Assembly (NCBI RefSeq): GCF_002015035.1
Contig: NZ_MUXY01000004.1
Span: 1-19,576, forward strand
Length of the DNA: 19,576 bases
Origin: Haemophilus parahaemolyticus
GTDB lineage: Bacteria > Pseudomonadota > Gammaproteobacteria > Enterobacterales > Pasteurellaceae
Direction: 5' to 3'
The position numbers and the translations under genes are program-made. Positions 1-7,482 of the stretch are shown one piece after another. The notes beneath the pieces are model-generated. The model was not told where the DNA came from and did no database searches. It saw nothing but the letters and a program-made list of their open reading frames with translations. The first letter of the stretch is position 1, and each line of letters begins with the position of its first letter.

Positions 1-24
1 TGGGAGACAGTATCTACAATTGAA

Positions 25-1383
25 TTACTTTCCGATACAAAACGAGCTAAAAATATTTCCAAGCAAATCATCTGAGGTAAATTGTCCTGTGATTTCGCTT
101 AACGCGTTTTGCACCATACGTAACTCTTCTGCAAGCAATTCGCCTGCATGGAATTGGGTGAGTTGCACGTGTCCCATTTCCAGATGCTCTGCGGCAGATT
201 CAAGTGCTTGAAGGTGACGGCGTCGGGCAAGGAAGCCACCTTCAGTGGTGCTTTGATAGCCCATTGATTTTTTCAGATGGTCACGCAATAAATCTACGCC
301 TACTTTGGTTTGAGCCGATAAACGTATAAGTGTGAAGCCATTTTTTTCTTCCAAGCCCTCTGTTTCGCCTGATAAATCGACCTTATTACGAATGACGGTA
401 ATCGGCATATTTTGCGGTAATTTTGCTAAGAAATCCGCCCATTCGGTTTTGAAATCGTCCGCTTTTTGCTCGGTGCTATCGATCATCAATAAGACGTGAT
501 CGGCTTGCTCAATTTCGTTCCACGCACGTTGAATTCCGATGCGTTCCACCTCATCGCTCGCATCACGCAAGCCCGCAGTATCAATGATGTGCAGAGGCAT
601 TCCATCGATATGGATATGCTCACGCAACACATCACGGGTTGTGCCTGCAATGTCGGTCACGATAGCGGCTTCGCGTCCTGCTAAGGCATTGAGTAAGCTA
701 GATTTCCCCGCATTTGGGCGACCTGCAATGACCACTTTCATCCCCTCTCGCAAAATTGCTCCTTGTTTTGCTTCTTGGCGAACTTGGCTGAGCTGTGAAA
801 TGATATCGTTCAAATGCCCTTCAATTTTTCCGTCTGCAAGGAAGTCGATTTCTTCATCAGGGAAGTCAATTGCCGCTTCCACGTAGGTGCGGAGGTAAAT
901 TACGCTATCCACCAAGCGGTTGATTTTAGTTGAAAATTCCCCTTGTAGAGATTTCAATGCTGAGCGAGCAGCTTGTTCACTGGTGGCATCAATAAGATCG
1001 GCAATCGCTTCAGCTTGAGCAAGGTCGAGTTTGTCGTTTAAAAATGCTTGCTCAGAGAATTCGCCCGCACGGGCAATGCGTACGCCTTTGATTTCCAGAA
1101 TGCGTTTGAGCAAAATATCTAAAATGACTTGCCCGCCGTGCCCTTGCAGTTCAAGTACGTCTTCGCCCGTGAAGGAATTAGGGGCTTTGAAGAAGAGGGC
1201 GATGCCTTGGTCTAATACCGTGCCATCGCTATCTTTGAATGGCAAGTAATTTGCTAGGCGAGGTTTGAGTTCTTTGCCAAGCACTTCTTGTGCAACTACG
1301 TTTGCAAGAGGCCCCGATATGCGTAAAATACCCACGCCCCCGCGACCGATTGGGGTGGCTTGGGCGACAATTGTTTCTTTCAT
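25..1383 (-). CDS. mnmE: tRNA uridine-5-carboxymethylaminomethyl(34) synthesis GTPase MnmE
   Basis: MnmE works with MnmG to install the cmnm5 group on U34 of certain tRNAs, using tetrahydrofolate and GTP hydrolysis in the cytoplasm. The product is 452 residues, the normal family length. It has the N-terminal folate-binding TrmE domain (about 1-118), a helical domain, and an inserted G domain with G1 GRPNAGKSS (221-229), G2 DIAGTTRD (244-251), G3 DTAG (268-271) and G4 NKVD (333-336). It ends in the diagnostic CIGK tail with the conserved cysteine at 449. The frame is open upstream to 1557, but I chose the ATG at 1381-1383: it begins the family-typical [11 protein letters not shown], has an AAGGA ribosome site, and the extension would run through the yidC terminator and the mnmE promoter. 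It lies downstream of yidC, as is common, but appears separately transcribed. Confidence 0.97.
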   Translation of the reverse strand: MKETIVAQATPIGRGGVGILRISGPLANVVAQEVLGKELKPRLANYLPFKDSDGTVLDQGIALFFKAPNSFTGEDVLELQGHGGQVILDILLKRILEIKGVRIARAGEFSEQAFLNDKLDLAQAEAIADLIDATSEQAARSALKSLQGEFSTKINRLVDSVIYLRTYVEAAIDFPDEEIDFLADGKIEGHLNDIISQLSQVRQEAKQGAILREGMKVVIAGRPNAGKSSLLNALAGREAAIVTDIAGTTRDVLREHIHIDGMPLHIIDTAGLRDASDEVERIGIQRAWNEIEQADHVLLMIDSTEQKADDFKTEWADFLAKLPQNMPITVIRNKVDLSGETEGLEEKNGFTLIRLSAQTKVGVDLLRDHLKKSMGYQSTTEGGFLARRRHLQALESAAEHLEMGHVQLTQFHAGELLAEELRMVQNALSEITGQFTSDDLLGNIFSSFCIGK

Positions 1384-1401
1384 TGTTGTTCCTTTGGTTG
1401 A

Positions 1402-1443
1402 AAGCGGTCGATTTGGTAAAAGGTTTTGCGAATTTGACCGCTT
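1402..1443. repeat. Inverted pair of uptake-signal cores in the mnmE leader
   Basis: AAGCGGTC (1402-1409) and GACCGCTT (1436-1443) form an 8-bp inverted repeat around a 26-base loop. Its near edge is about 19 bases upstream of the mnmE ATG, just outside the AAGGA ribosome site. The cores match the Pasteurellaceae uptake signal. Unlike the other inverted pairs here it lies inside a 5' leader rather than after a gene, and no T run follows on the minus strand, so it may be a leader hairpin rather than a terminator. Confidence 0.7.
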
Positions 1444-1476
1444 GGTCGTAGAAGAATGATATTCTAATAATTTACT

Positions 1477-1499
1477 CTCTCCCACAAGGGGCAAGGGAG
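1477..1499 (-). other. Small hairpin in the mnmE leader
   Basis: On the minus strand CTCCC and GGGAG pair around a short loop in a leader that would run from about 1516 to 1384. Together with the 1402-1443 pair this makes a two-hairpin leader. No known riboswitch or attenuator is recognised. Confidence 0.35.
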
Positions 1500-1522
1500 G
1501 TATTACATTGTAGATGCCTGGC

Positions 1523-1531
1523 ATTATATCA
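1523..1531 (-). promoter_or_regulatory. Extended -10 promoter for mnmE
   Basis: Minus-strand TGATATAAT is a perfect extended -10 (TGnTATAAT). The bases 17 upstream (TTTTAT) are a poor -35, as is usual for extended -10 promoters. It lies directly after the yidC terminator, so mnmE can be transcribed independently of yidC. Confidence 0.55.
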
Positions 1532-1545
1532 GCATTTCCCTCACA

Positions 1546-1570
1546 ATAAAAAAGCACGCTTGTGCGTGCT
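1546..1570 (-). terminator. Rho-independent terminator of yidC
   Basis: On the minus strand AGCACGC and GCGTGCT (1570-1564 and 1559-1553) form a 7-bp stem with a four-base loop, followed by a T-rich run (1553-1546). It starts about ten bases after the yidC stop codon. Confidence 0.85.
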
Positions 1571-1579
1571 CTTTATCAA

Positions 1580-3211
1580 TTATTTTTTCTTACGTGAATG
1601 TAACCCTTTTTTCTCTAATTGGCGATAAATCCACCATTGTTGGAACAGGGTAATACAGTTCGAGGTTAGCCAGTAAAGTACTAAACCTGCTGGGAAGAAC
1701 AGGAAGAATACGGTGAAGATCACAGGCATAAAGGTCATCACTTTTTGTTGCATTGGGTCTGCCACTGGTGTTGGCGACATTTTTTGCAACAAGAACATTG
1801 AGGCACCCATTAAAATTGGGAAGATGTAGTATGGGTCTTGTGCTGATAAGTCTTGAATCCAGCCAAAGAATGGTGCGTGGCGTAATTCCACTGCTTCCAT
1901 AAATGTCCAATATAATGCGATGAAAATTGGCATCTGGATTAAGATTGGTAAGCAACCGCCCATTGGGTTTACTTTCTCTTCTTTGTAGAGCTTCATCATC
2001 TCTTGGCTCATACGTTGGCGATCATCCCCGAAACGCTCACGCATCTCTTGGATTTTCGGCTGTAACATACGCATTTTTGCCATTGAGGTGTATTGTGCTT
2101 TGGTTAATGGATAAAGAATTGATTTCACCACGATGGTCACTAAGATAATCGCAATACCCCAGTTAGACACCGCTTTTTGGATAGTGGTTAATAACCAGAA
2201 TAGTGGTTTCGCAATGAACCACGCCCAGCCGTAATCTGCGGTTAAGTCTAAGTGGTTTGCGGTTTCAGCCATCTCTTTTTGATCTTTCGGACCCGTCCAT
2301 AAATGGGTGTCAATATTCACTTCTGCATTTGGGGCAACGGCTGTTACTGCTCCACGATAGCCGATAGTGGCAAAACGTTTGTCATCAGATACGCGAGTGA
2401 ATAAGGTCATTGCTTGGTCTTGAGCAGGAATCCATGCAGACACGAAATAGTGTTGCAATACCGCAATCCAACCTGTGTTGGTTTCAACAGATAAACCCGC
2501 TTTTTCCATATCTTGGAAGCTATATTTTTTATAGTTGGTTTCTGAAGAAGAGTATGCACCGCCTGTGTAAGTTGGCATCGTTAAGTTGCCAGAGTTTTCC
2601 ACGATGGTGTGTTTTAACTGACCGTAAGGTTGTACTTCAATGGCTTCTGCTGTACCGTTTTTAATGTTGAAATTCACATCAACATTGTAACTACCACGTT
2701 TAAGCGTGAAAGTTTTGGTGTAAAGCACGCCATCTTTTTTAAAAGTTAAAGGCACGCTTACCGCATCTTGACCATCCGCTAATTTGAAGCTTTCTGCAGT
2801 TGTTTGGTATTGTGGACGACCAGAAACCGTATCGATTCCGTTTTTACCCACTAAGCCACTTTGAGCAACATAAACGCGGTTAGCGTTATCTTGTAATAAT
2901 TCAAAAGGTGTGTTTGAGTGAAGTTCTGCATTGTGTTTAAGCAAATCAGAGTCCACCACGTCACCGCCAAGCGTATCAATGGTTAAGCGTAATACATCGC
3001 TTTCAATCGTGATGGTTTTACCTTTAACGCTTGCCACATCAGCGGGCTGTGAAGTGCTTGATGCAGGTACATCGTGAGATTGTTGTTGAGCTTGGATCTG
3101 AGCTTGTTTTTGTGCTTGAATTTCAGGGTTGAAATCTTGTTGCCATTGCGTAAACAATAGGAACGACACTAATAACAATCCCATCACCAGTAAACTACGA
3201 TTTGAATTCAT
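1580..3211 (-). CDS. yidC: Membrane protein insertase YidC
   Basis: YidC inserts and folds inner-membrane proteins, alone or with SecYEG. The 543-residue product has the Gram-negative architecture: an N-terminal membrane anchor (about 6-22, [15 protein letters not shown]), a Q/A-rich linker, a large periplasmic beta domain (about 60-320), then the conserved five-helix 60KD_IMP core. The core contains [15 protein letters not shown], the coiled cytoplasmic loop with [13 protein letters not shown], and a basic C-terminal tail ([10 protein letters not shown]) that may contact ribosomes. The start [11 protein letters not shown] matches the family, with a GAGAAA-type ribosome site. In H. influenzae yidC follows rpmH-rnpA-yidD; here a thioesterase gene lies upstream instead, although mnmE is still downstream. 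Confidence 0.97.
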   Translation of the reverse strand: MNSNRSLLVMGLLLVSFLLFTQWQQDFNPEIQAQKQAQIQAQQQSHDVPASSTSQPADVASVKGKTITIESDVLRLTIDTLGGDVVDSDLLKHNAELHSNTPFELLQDNANRVYVAQSGLVGKNGIDTVSGRPQYQTTAESFKLADGQDAVSVPLTFKKDGVLYTKTFTLKRGSYNVDVNFNIKNGTAEAIEVQPYGQLKHTIVENSGNLTMPTYTGGAYSSSETNYKKYSFQDMEKAGLSVETNTGWIAVLQHYFVSAWIPAQDQAMTLFTRVSDDKRFATIGYRGAVTAVAPNAEVNIDTHLWTGPKDQKEMAETANHLDLTADYGWAWFIAKPLFWLLTTIQKAVSNWGIAIILVTIVVKSILYPLTKAQYTSMAKMRMLQPKIQEMRERFGDDRQRMSQEMMKLYKEEKVNPMGGCLPILIQMPIFIALYWTFMEAVELRHAPFFGWIQDLSAQDPYYIFPILMGASMFLLQKMSPTPVADPMQQKVMTFMPVIFTVFFLFFPAGLVLYWLTSNCITLFQQWWIYRQLEKKGLHSRKKK

Positions 3212-3256
3212 AGGGAATTTCTCTTGTTAATGAAAGTGAATGGATAAAAGAAGAGC

Positions 3257-3285
3257 ATTTTATAATAGGTTGCGGGTAGATCCAA
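3257..3285 (-). promoter_or_regulatory. Candidate yidC promoter
   Basis: On the minus strand TTGGAT (3285-3280) and TAAAAT (3262-3257) are spaced by 17 bases, in the 100-base gap between the thioesterase gene and yidC. The -10 is good (5/6), the -35 weak (3/6). Confidence 0.4.
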
Positions 3286-3311
3286 CTCACTTTTACTGCT
3301 TTTCTTGGATT

Positions 3312-3746
3312 TTATGCTGCTGGCTTATCTAAAACTTTAGTAGACAAGCGTGCTACCGCACACAAATTTCCTTCTTCATCTTTAGTTTCAATATTCCACA
3401 CGTGCACTTCACGCCCTAATTTAAGCGGATAAGCTCGGGCAATCGCTTTTTTACCTGCTTTAACCGATTTTAAGTGGCTGATGTTCAATTCCATTCCAAC
3501 AGCGATCTGATGCGGCTCGCACACTAAAAGCGATCCTGCATTTGCTACCGTTTCAGCAAGCGTGGCAGAAATGCCGCCGTGTAATACGCCGAACGGTTGC
3601 ATCGTTTTTTCGTTCACGGTGAGTTCCGCTTCTAACCAATCTTCGCCAATTTGGGTGAAGTGAATGCCTAAATGCCCAACAGCATTACCTTGGCAGAGTT
3701 GGGTTAAAAGTTCGGGGGTTGCGGTTTGTTTCCAGATGGTGGTCAT
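3312..3746 (-). CDS. menI: Hotdog-fold acyl-CoA thioesterase, MenI/YdiI (PaaI-like) family
   Basis: A 144-residue single-domain hotdog thioesterase. It carries the PaaI/YdiI signature GVLHGG (53-58) followed by SATLAETVAN, with Glu65 at the family's catalytic position, and ends ARLSTKVLDKP. E. coli YdiI hydrolyses 1,4-dihydroxy-2-naphthoyl-CoA in menaquinone synthesis, and the H. influenzae relative (HI1161) belongs to the same family. I infer the same substrate here, but the family is promiscuous. The frame is open to 3836; I chose the ATG at 3744-3746 (MTTIWK) because a GAGGAA ribosome site precedes it and the extension would run through a palindromic repeat. It is downstream of ydiJ on the same strand, separated by that repeat. 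Confidence 0.85.
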   Translation of the reverse strand: MTTIWKQTATPELLTQLCQGNAVGHLGIHFTQIGEDWLEAELTVNEKTMQPFGVLHGGISATLAETVANAGSLLVCEPHQIAVGMELNISHLKSVKAGKKAIARAYPLKLGREVHVWNIETKDEEGNLCAVARLSTKVLDKPAA

Positions 3747-3771
3747 GGGTTCCTCGGAGTTTATTGAAAAG

Positions 3772-3840
3772 TAGGGTGTATGGATTTGAAAATCCACGCC
3801 CGCAAAACAAAGCGTGCGTGAACTGCGTTCACACACCCTA
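3772..3840. repeat. 69-base multi-stem palindromic element
   Basis: Terminal inverted repeats TAGGGTGT (3772-3779) and ACACCCTA (3833-3840) enclose two internal hairpins: TGGATTT/AAATCCA (3781-3796) and GTGAAC/GTTCAC (about 3818-3832). The folded form would be a multi-branched structure. It fills most of the gap between the ydiJ stop codon and the thioesterase gene. Size and structure resemble dispersed REP/MITE-type repeats, but only one copy is visible here, so mobility is not shown. Confidence 0.65.
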
Positions 3841-3843
3841 CGA

Positions 3844-6800
3844 TTAGATAATGGATAATAGAGCCTGTATTGGATGCTTAATCTGTTGATGTTCCATTCG
3901 TTTCACTTGCGAACGGCAAGAGTAGCCTGTCGCTAAGCATCGTTCAAGCGGTGCGTTTTTCAGTTTTTGTTGCCAAGATTGTGCATAAATTGCTTTCGAC
4001 ATCTCTATGTGGGCGGTTTCGTGCCCGAATGTGCCTGCCATTCCGCAGCAGCCTACTTTCTCGCTTACCAACGTTTCGCCAAAATGGGCGAAGATCTGTT
4101 GCCACTCTTTGCTTGAGGTAGGAAGTTCAGTGGTTTCGGTGCAGTGGGCGAATAGGTGCCACGGCAAGCGGTCGGTTTCTTTTGCTTTTTTGCAATTGTC
4201 TAATACGCCTGCTTTGATTTGTTCAATCAACCATTCGTGGGCGAGCAGCACTTTGAAATCGCCGCGTTCCGCTTTCAAAATATCGCGGTATTCATCGCGG
4301 TAAAGCAGCGTCAAAGCTGGGTCAATTGCCACCATCGGTAAGCCGAGTTTGGCGATGCGATTTAAGAAATCCGCTTGATTTTTGGCAGTTTTGGCGAACT
4401 TACTCAAAAAGCCTTTGATGTGTTGTGCCTTACCTGTTGGTTTATATGGCAAGACCACGGGTTTGAAGCCGAGTTTTTGAATAAAGGCAACGAAATCTGC
4501 CACCACTTTTGCATCGTAGAAGGTGGTAAATGGATCTTGTACTACGAGTACAGTTTGGCAATTTTCTGCGGAAAATTGACCGCTTGCCTGTTGGGCTTCA
4601 AGACTTTCAAGTGTTTCGCCTTGATAGCCAATTTCTACCAATTGCTTTTGCAAGTTTGGCGTGGAAAGAGCAGGCAAGTAAGTCATACCAATTGTTTTAT
4701 TGGCGGCGATTTCTGCCAAATGGCTGGTGCTGAAGAAATTAAAGAATTTCGGGGCTTTTGCCATTAAAGGGGCGATAAATTCGAGGTTCGACACCACGTA
4801 ATCTTTCGCAGGGCGAAGATAGCGTTGGTGATAAAGCTCGTTAAATTGACTACGGAACGTTGGCACATCAATTTTAATTGGACATTGGCTAGCACAGGCT
4901 TTACAAGCAAGGCAGGTATCCATCGCTGCTTTTACTTCGTGTGAAAAATCATATTCCTGCGTTTTCTTGAATGAATGACGTACTTTTGCCACAAAATCGG
5001 TTAATTTCACTGCTTTTGAGCGTTTTTCAAAAATCAAATCATTAGGGGTAACTTGCTGATCGGCAAGTAATCGTAGCCATTCGCGGATGAGCGTTGCTCG
5101 TCCTTTTGGTGAATAGAGGCGATTGCCTGAAATTTTCATCGACGGGCACATCGTGCTGTGTACATCAAAGTTGAAGCATAATCCATTTCCGTTACAGTTC
5201 ATCGCCCCTTTAAACTCTTCACGCACTGCAATTGGAATACGGCGATCGAAATCGGCTCGCATTGCTTCGTCGATTTTGTAGAGCTCTGCATCGGAACCTA
5301 ATGGTGTGCAGATTTTGCCAGGGTTAAGGCGATTTTGCGGATCGAACAGTTGTTTGATCTGGCGGAGTTCTTTCCACAGCGTTTCGCCAAAAAAGCGTTC
5401 GCCATAGTAAGAACGCATCCCTTTGCCATGTTCGCCCCAAATTAAACCACCATATTTATGGGTAAGCTCAACGACTTGATCAGAAATCGTTTTGAAGGTT
5501 TTAACCTGTTCTAAATCGCATAAATCGAGGGCAGGGCGAACGTGTAGCACGCCAGCATCCACGTGCCCGAACATACCGTAGGCAAGGTTGTGGCTATCTA
5601 ATAAAGCACGAAATTCGGTAATGTAATCGGCAAGATTTTCAGGCGGCACGGCGGTATCTTCCACAAAGGGAATCGGTTTTGCCCAGCCTTTGGCGTTACC
5701 TAATAATCCCACTGCTTTTTTCCGCATTGCGTAGATTTTTTCGATGCCGTCTAACTCTTTGCAAATTTGGTAGCCAATGATACCGCTTGCACCCTGTGCA
5801 ATTTTTTCATCAAGGCTGACACACAAGGCTTGCACTTGTGTTTCGATTTGTTCGAGATCGCTTGAAGCATACTCAACAATGTTAATGCCCAAAATCGGGT
5901 TGTTTGGATCTTCGGTGATTAAATCCGATACCGAGTGCCAGATGATGTCTTGTTTTGCCAAATTCAGCACTTTGGAGTCGACCGTTTCGACCGATAAGGC
6001 TTTGGCTTTTAACATCATTGGGGCAGAGCGGAGTGCGGCATCGAATGAGTTGTATTTGATGTTAATCAGCGTGCGATATTTCGGAATCGGTAGAAGATTG
6101 AGTTTCGCTTCGCAAATAAAGGCAAGCGAGCCTTCAGAGCCTGTGAGAATACGGGTAAGGTTGAATTCGCTTTCATCGTTATTGAAGATATTTTTTAAGT
6201 CGTAACCCGTGATAAAGCGGTTTAATTGCGGCAACTCTTTGAGCACAGTCGGGCGAAGCGTTTTACAACGTTCAAAGACCTCGTTATGTAATTTTTTGCC
6301 TAAAGTAGAAAGTGGCAGTTGCTCAAGGTTTGCAGAAAAGTTCTCGGTTTTAACCGCTTGCGTTTCTAAAATTTCGCCATTTACCAACACCGATTTGATT
6401 GCCAGAATATGATCGGACGTTTTGCCATATTGCAATGAACCTTGCCCTGATGCATCGGTATTAATCATCCCGCCTAGCGTAGCTCGGTTACTGGTAGAAA
6501 GTTCGGGCGAAAAAAATAAGCCGTGCGGTTTGAGGAATTGATTAAGCTGATCTTTCACCACACCTGCTTGCACGCGAACCCAGCGTTCTTTTACATTCAG
6601 CTCTAAAATTTGGGTCATATGGCGGGAGAGATCGACAATAATATTGTTATTGAGCGACTGCCCATTTGTCCCCGTGCCACCGCCGCGGGGTGTGAAAGTG
6701 AGGCTTTGATAGGCTTCTTTTTGGGCGACTTTGGTCAGAATCACCACATCGGTAACCGATTTCGGAAAAAGTACCGCTTGTGGCATACGCTGATATACGC

Positions 6801-6936
6801 TGTTATCGGTTGCCATTGAAAGGCGGTCTGCGTAGCTGCTAGCAATATCGCCTGAAAAATGCTGTTCGGTAAGTTCGTTAAGATATTGCTGAACTAATGG
6901 ATTTTGGTCTGGAATGTTTGCAAGTCTAGGAATCAT
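3844..6936 (-). CDS. ydiJ: FAD/Fe-S 2-hydroxyacid dehydrogenase, YdiJ family
   Basis: A 1030-residue flavo-iron-sulfur oxidoreductase, close to the roughly 1018 of E. coli YdiJ. The N-terminal PCMH-type FAD domain holds PRGGGTGTNGQ (83-93), with IRILTGSEGS-like and HVDAGVLHVRP segments further on (FAD-oxidase C domain, to about 545). Next come Cys581, Cys587 and Cys597, then a 4Fe-4S ferredoxin motif CxxCxxCxxxCP (675-686). The C-terminal part has a CCG-type motif (VGCCG, 961-965) with HCTE (931-934). E. coli YdiJ has been linked to D-2-hydroxyglutarate oxidation; D-lactate-like substrates are the alternative. I chose the ATG at 6934-6936 (MIPRLANIP), which has an AAGGAA ribosome site; the open frame runs 45 bases further. 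ompA lies divergently upstream, the same neighbour order as HI1163-HI1164 in H. influenzae. Confidence 0.9.
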   Translation of the reverse strand: MIPRLANIPDQNPLVQQYLNELTEQHFSGDIASSYADRLSMATDNSVYQRMPQAVLFPKSVTDVVILTKVAQKEAYQSLTFTPRGGGTGTNGQSLNNNIIVDLSRHMTQILELNVKERWVRVQAGVVKDQLNQFLKPHGLFFSPELSTSNRATLGGMINTDASGQGSLQYGKTSDHILAIKSVLVNGEILETQAVKTENFSANLEQLPLSTLGKKLHNEVFERCKTLRPTVLKELPQLNRFITGYDLKNIFNNDESEFNLTRILTGSEGSLAFICEAKLNLLPIPKYRTLINIKYNSFDAALRSAPMMLKAKALSVETVDSKVLNLAKQDIIWHSVSDLITEDPNNPILGINIVEYASSDLEQIETQVQALCVSLDEKIAQGASGIIGYQICKELDGIEKIYAMRKKAVGLLGNAKGWAKPIPFVEDTAVPPENLADYITEFRALLDSHNLAYGMFGHVDAGVLHVRPALDLCDLEQVKTFKTISDQVVELTHKYGGLIWGEHGKGMRSYYGERFFGETLWKELRQIKQLFDPQNRLNPGKICTPLGSDAELYKIDEAMRADFDRRIPIAVREEFKGAMNCNGNGLCFNFDVHSTMCPSMKISGNRLYSPKGRATLIREWLRLLADQQVTPNDLIFEKRSKAVKLTDFVAKVRHSFKKTQEYDFSHEVKAAMDTCLACKACASQCPIKIDVPTFRSQFNELYHQRYLRPAKDYVVSNLEFIAPLMAKAPKFFNFFSTSHLAEIAANKTIGMTYLPALSTPNLQKQLVEIGYQGETLESLEAQQASGQFSAENCQTVLVVQDPFTTFYDAKVVADFVAFIQKLGFKPVVLPYKPTGKAQHIKGFLSKFAKTAKNQADFLNRIAKLGLPMVAIDPALTLLYRDEYRDILKAERGDFKVLLAHEWLIEQIKAGVLDNCKKAKETDRLPWHLFAHCTETTELPTSSKEWQQIFAHFGETLVSEKVGCCGMAGTFGHETAHIEMSKAIYAQSWQQKLKNAPLERCLATGYSCRSQVKRMEHQQIKHPIQALLSII

Positions 6937-7217
6937 TTTTTGTTCCTTTATATAAAGATAAAATCGTTTGCATCTTAGCAAGAAATGGGGGGAATGGAAA
7001 CGAAGATATTTTTAAATGAAGTGAAATGAATGAATAAAAACTCCATTCCATTTATTGTTTATTGGAGTCAATTTTCTGTTATGTAAAATTACGTCAAGAA
7101 AGTTGATTTTATTTTATATCATCCCCATAATAAATACAGTTTAGCTAAGTTCTTGATATTTTGCCTATTAAAATAGCATTGTTGATATAAATATCATATT
7201 GATTGCAAAATAACCAT

Positions 7218-7246
7218 TTGATGGGGTTTTGTATGCTATTTATACA
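7218..7246 (+). promoter_or_regulatory. Candidate ompA promoter
   Basis: TTGATG (7218-7223) and TATACA (7241-7246) are spaced by 17 bases. Transcription would start near 7253, giving an untranslated leader of about 230 bases. The TGATAT/ATATCA inverted repeat (7183-7196) lies just upstream and could be an operator. Both boxes match only four of six bases. Confidence 0.4.
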
Positions 7247-7290
7247 GAAAATTATTGATCTTAAGCAGACTTCTTTAGATAATAACACGT

Positions 7291-7440
7291 ATTCTTGCCC
7301 ATCTTCTTAAGGACAAGAATGAGTGAAGGCTACTTTTCTTTATTATTTAAAGTAAAATCTTCAAGCATTCACTTCTTTAGTCTTTCTATCAAAAGAAGAT
7401 GAAAGGCGTGGTTAAGATTCAACATTTTTATTATGTTGAA
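7291..7440 (+). promoter_or_regulatory. Structured ompA 5' leader with serial hairpins
   Basis: Inverted repeats in order: ATTCTTG/CAAGAAT (7291-7297, 7314-7320); a nested set AGTGAA/TTCACT (7322-7327, 7368-7373), GAAG/CTTC and TACTTT/AAAGTA; an alternative CTTCTTT/AAAGAAG (7372-7378, 7392-7398); and TTCAACAT/ATGTTGAA (7418-7425, 7433-7440), ending about 40 bases before the ATG. None has a terminator-type T run. E. coli ompA mRNA is stabilised by 5' hairpins and silenced by small RNAs; a similar role is inferred. Confidence 0.5.
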
Positions 7441-7482
7441 AAATTTTATTACATAGAATGACAAATTATAGAGGGTCATAAA

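Larger units (their letters stand above)
6937..7482. other. ydiJ-ompA divergent intergenic region
   Basis: 546 AT-rich bases with no convincing gene. The only short frames (for example 25 codons from 7232) lack a ribosome site. The left part holds the ydiJ upstream region without a clear promoter. A 6-bp inverted repeat TGATAT/ATATCA lies at 7183-7196, then the likely ompA promoter and a long structured leader (listed separately). Confidence 0.6.

Noticed and set aside
539..886. 115-codon open frame opposite mnmE
   Set aside because: Antisense shadow lying over the conserved G domain.
1384..1557. 58-residue N-terminal extension of the mnmE frame
   Set aside because: It would translate the promoter, leader hairpins and part of the yidC terminator, and the extension has no family similarity. 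The ATG at 1383 has a good ribosome site and the expected N-terminus.
4375..4767. 130-codon open frame on the plus strand inside ydiJ
   Set aside because: Antisense shadow of a well-supported gene; no ribosome site or recognisable domain.
7232..7309. Possible 25-codon leader peptide upstream of ompA
   Set aside because: No ribosome site and its ATG overlaps the likely promoter spacer.
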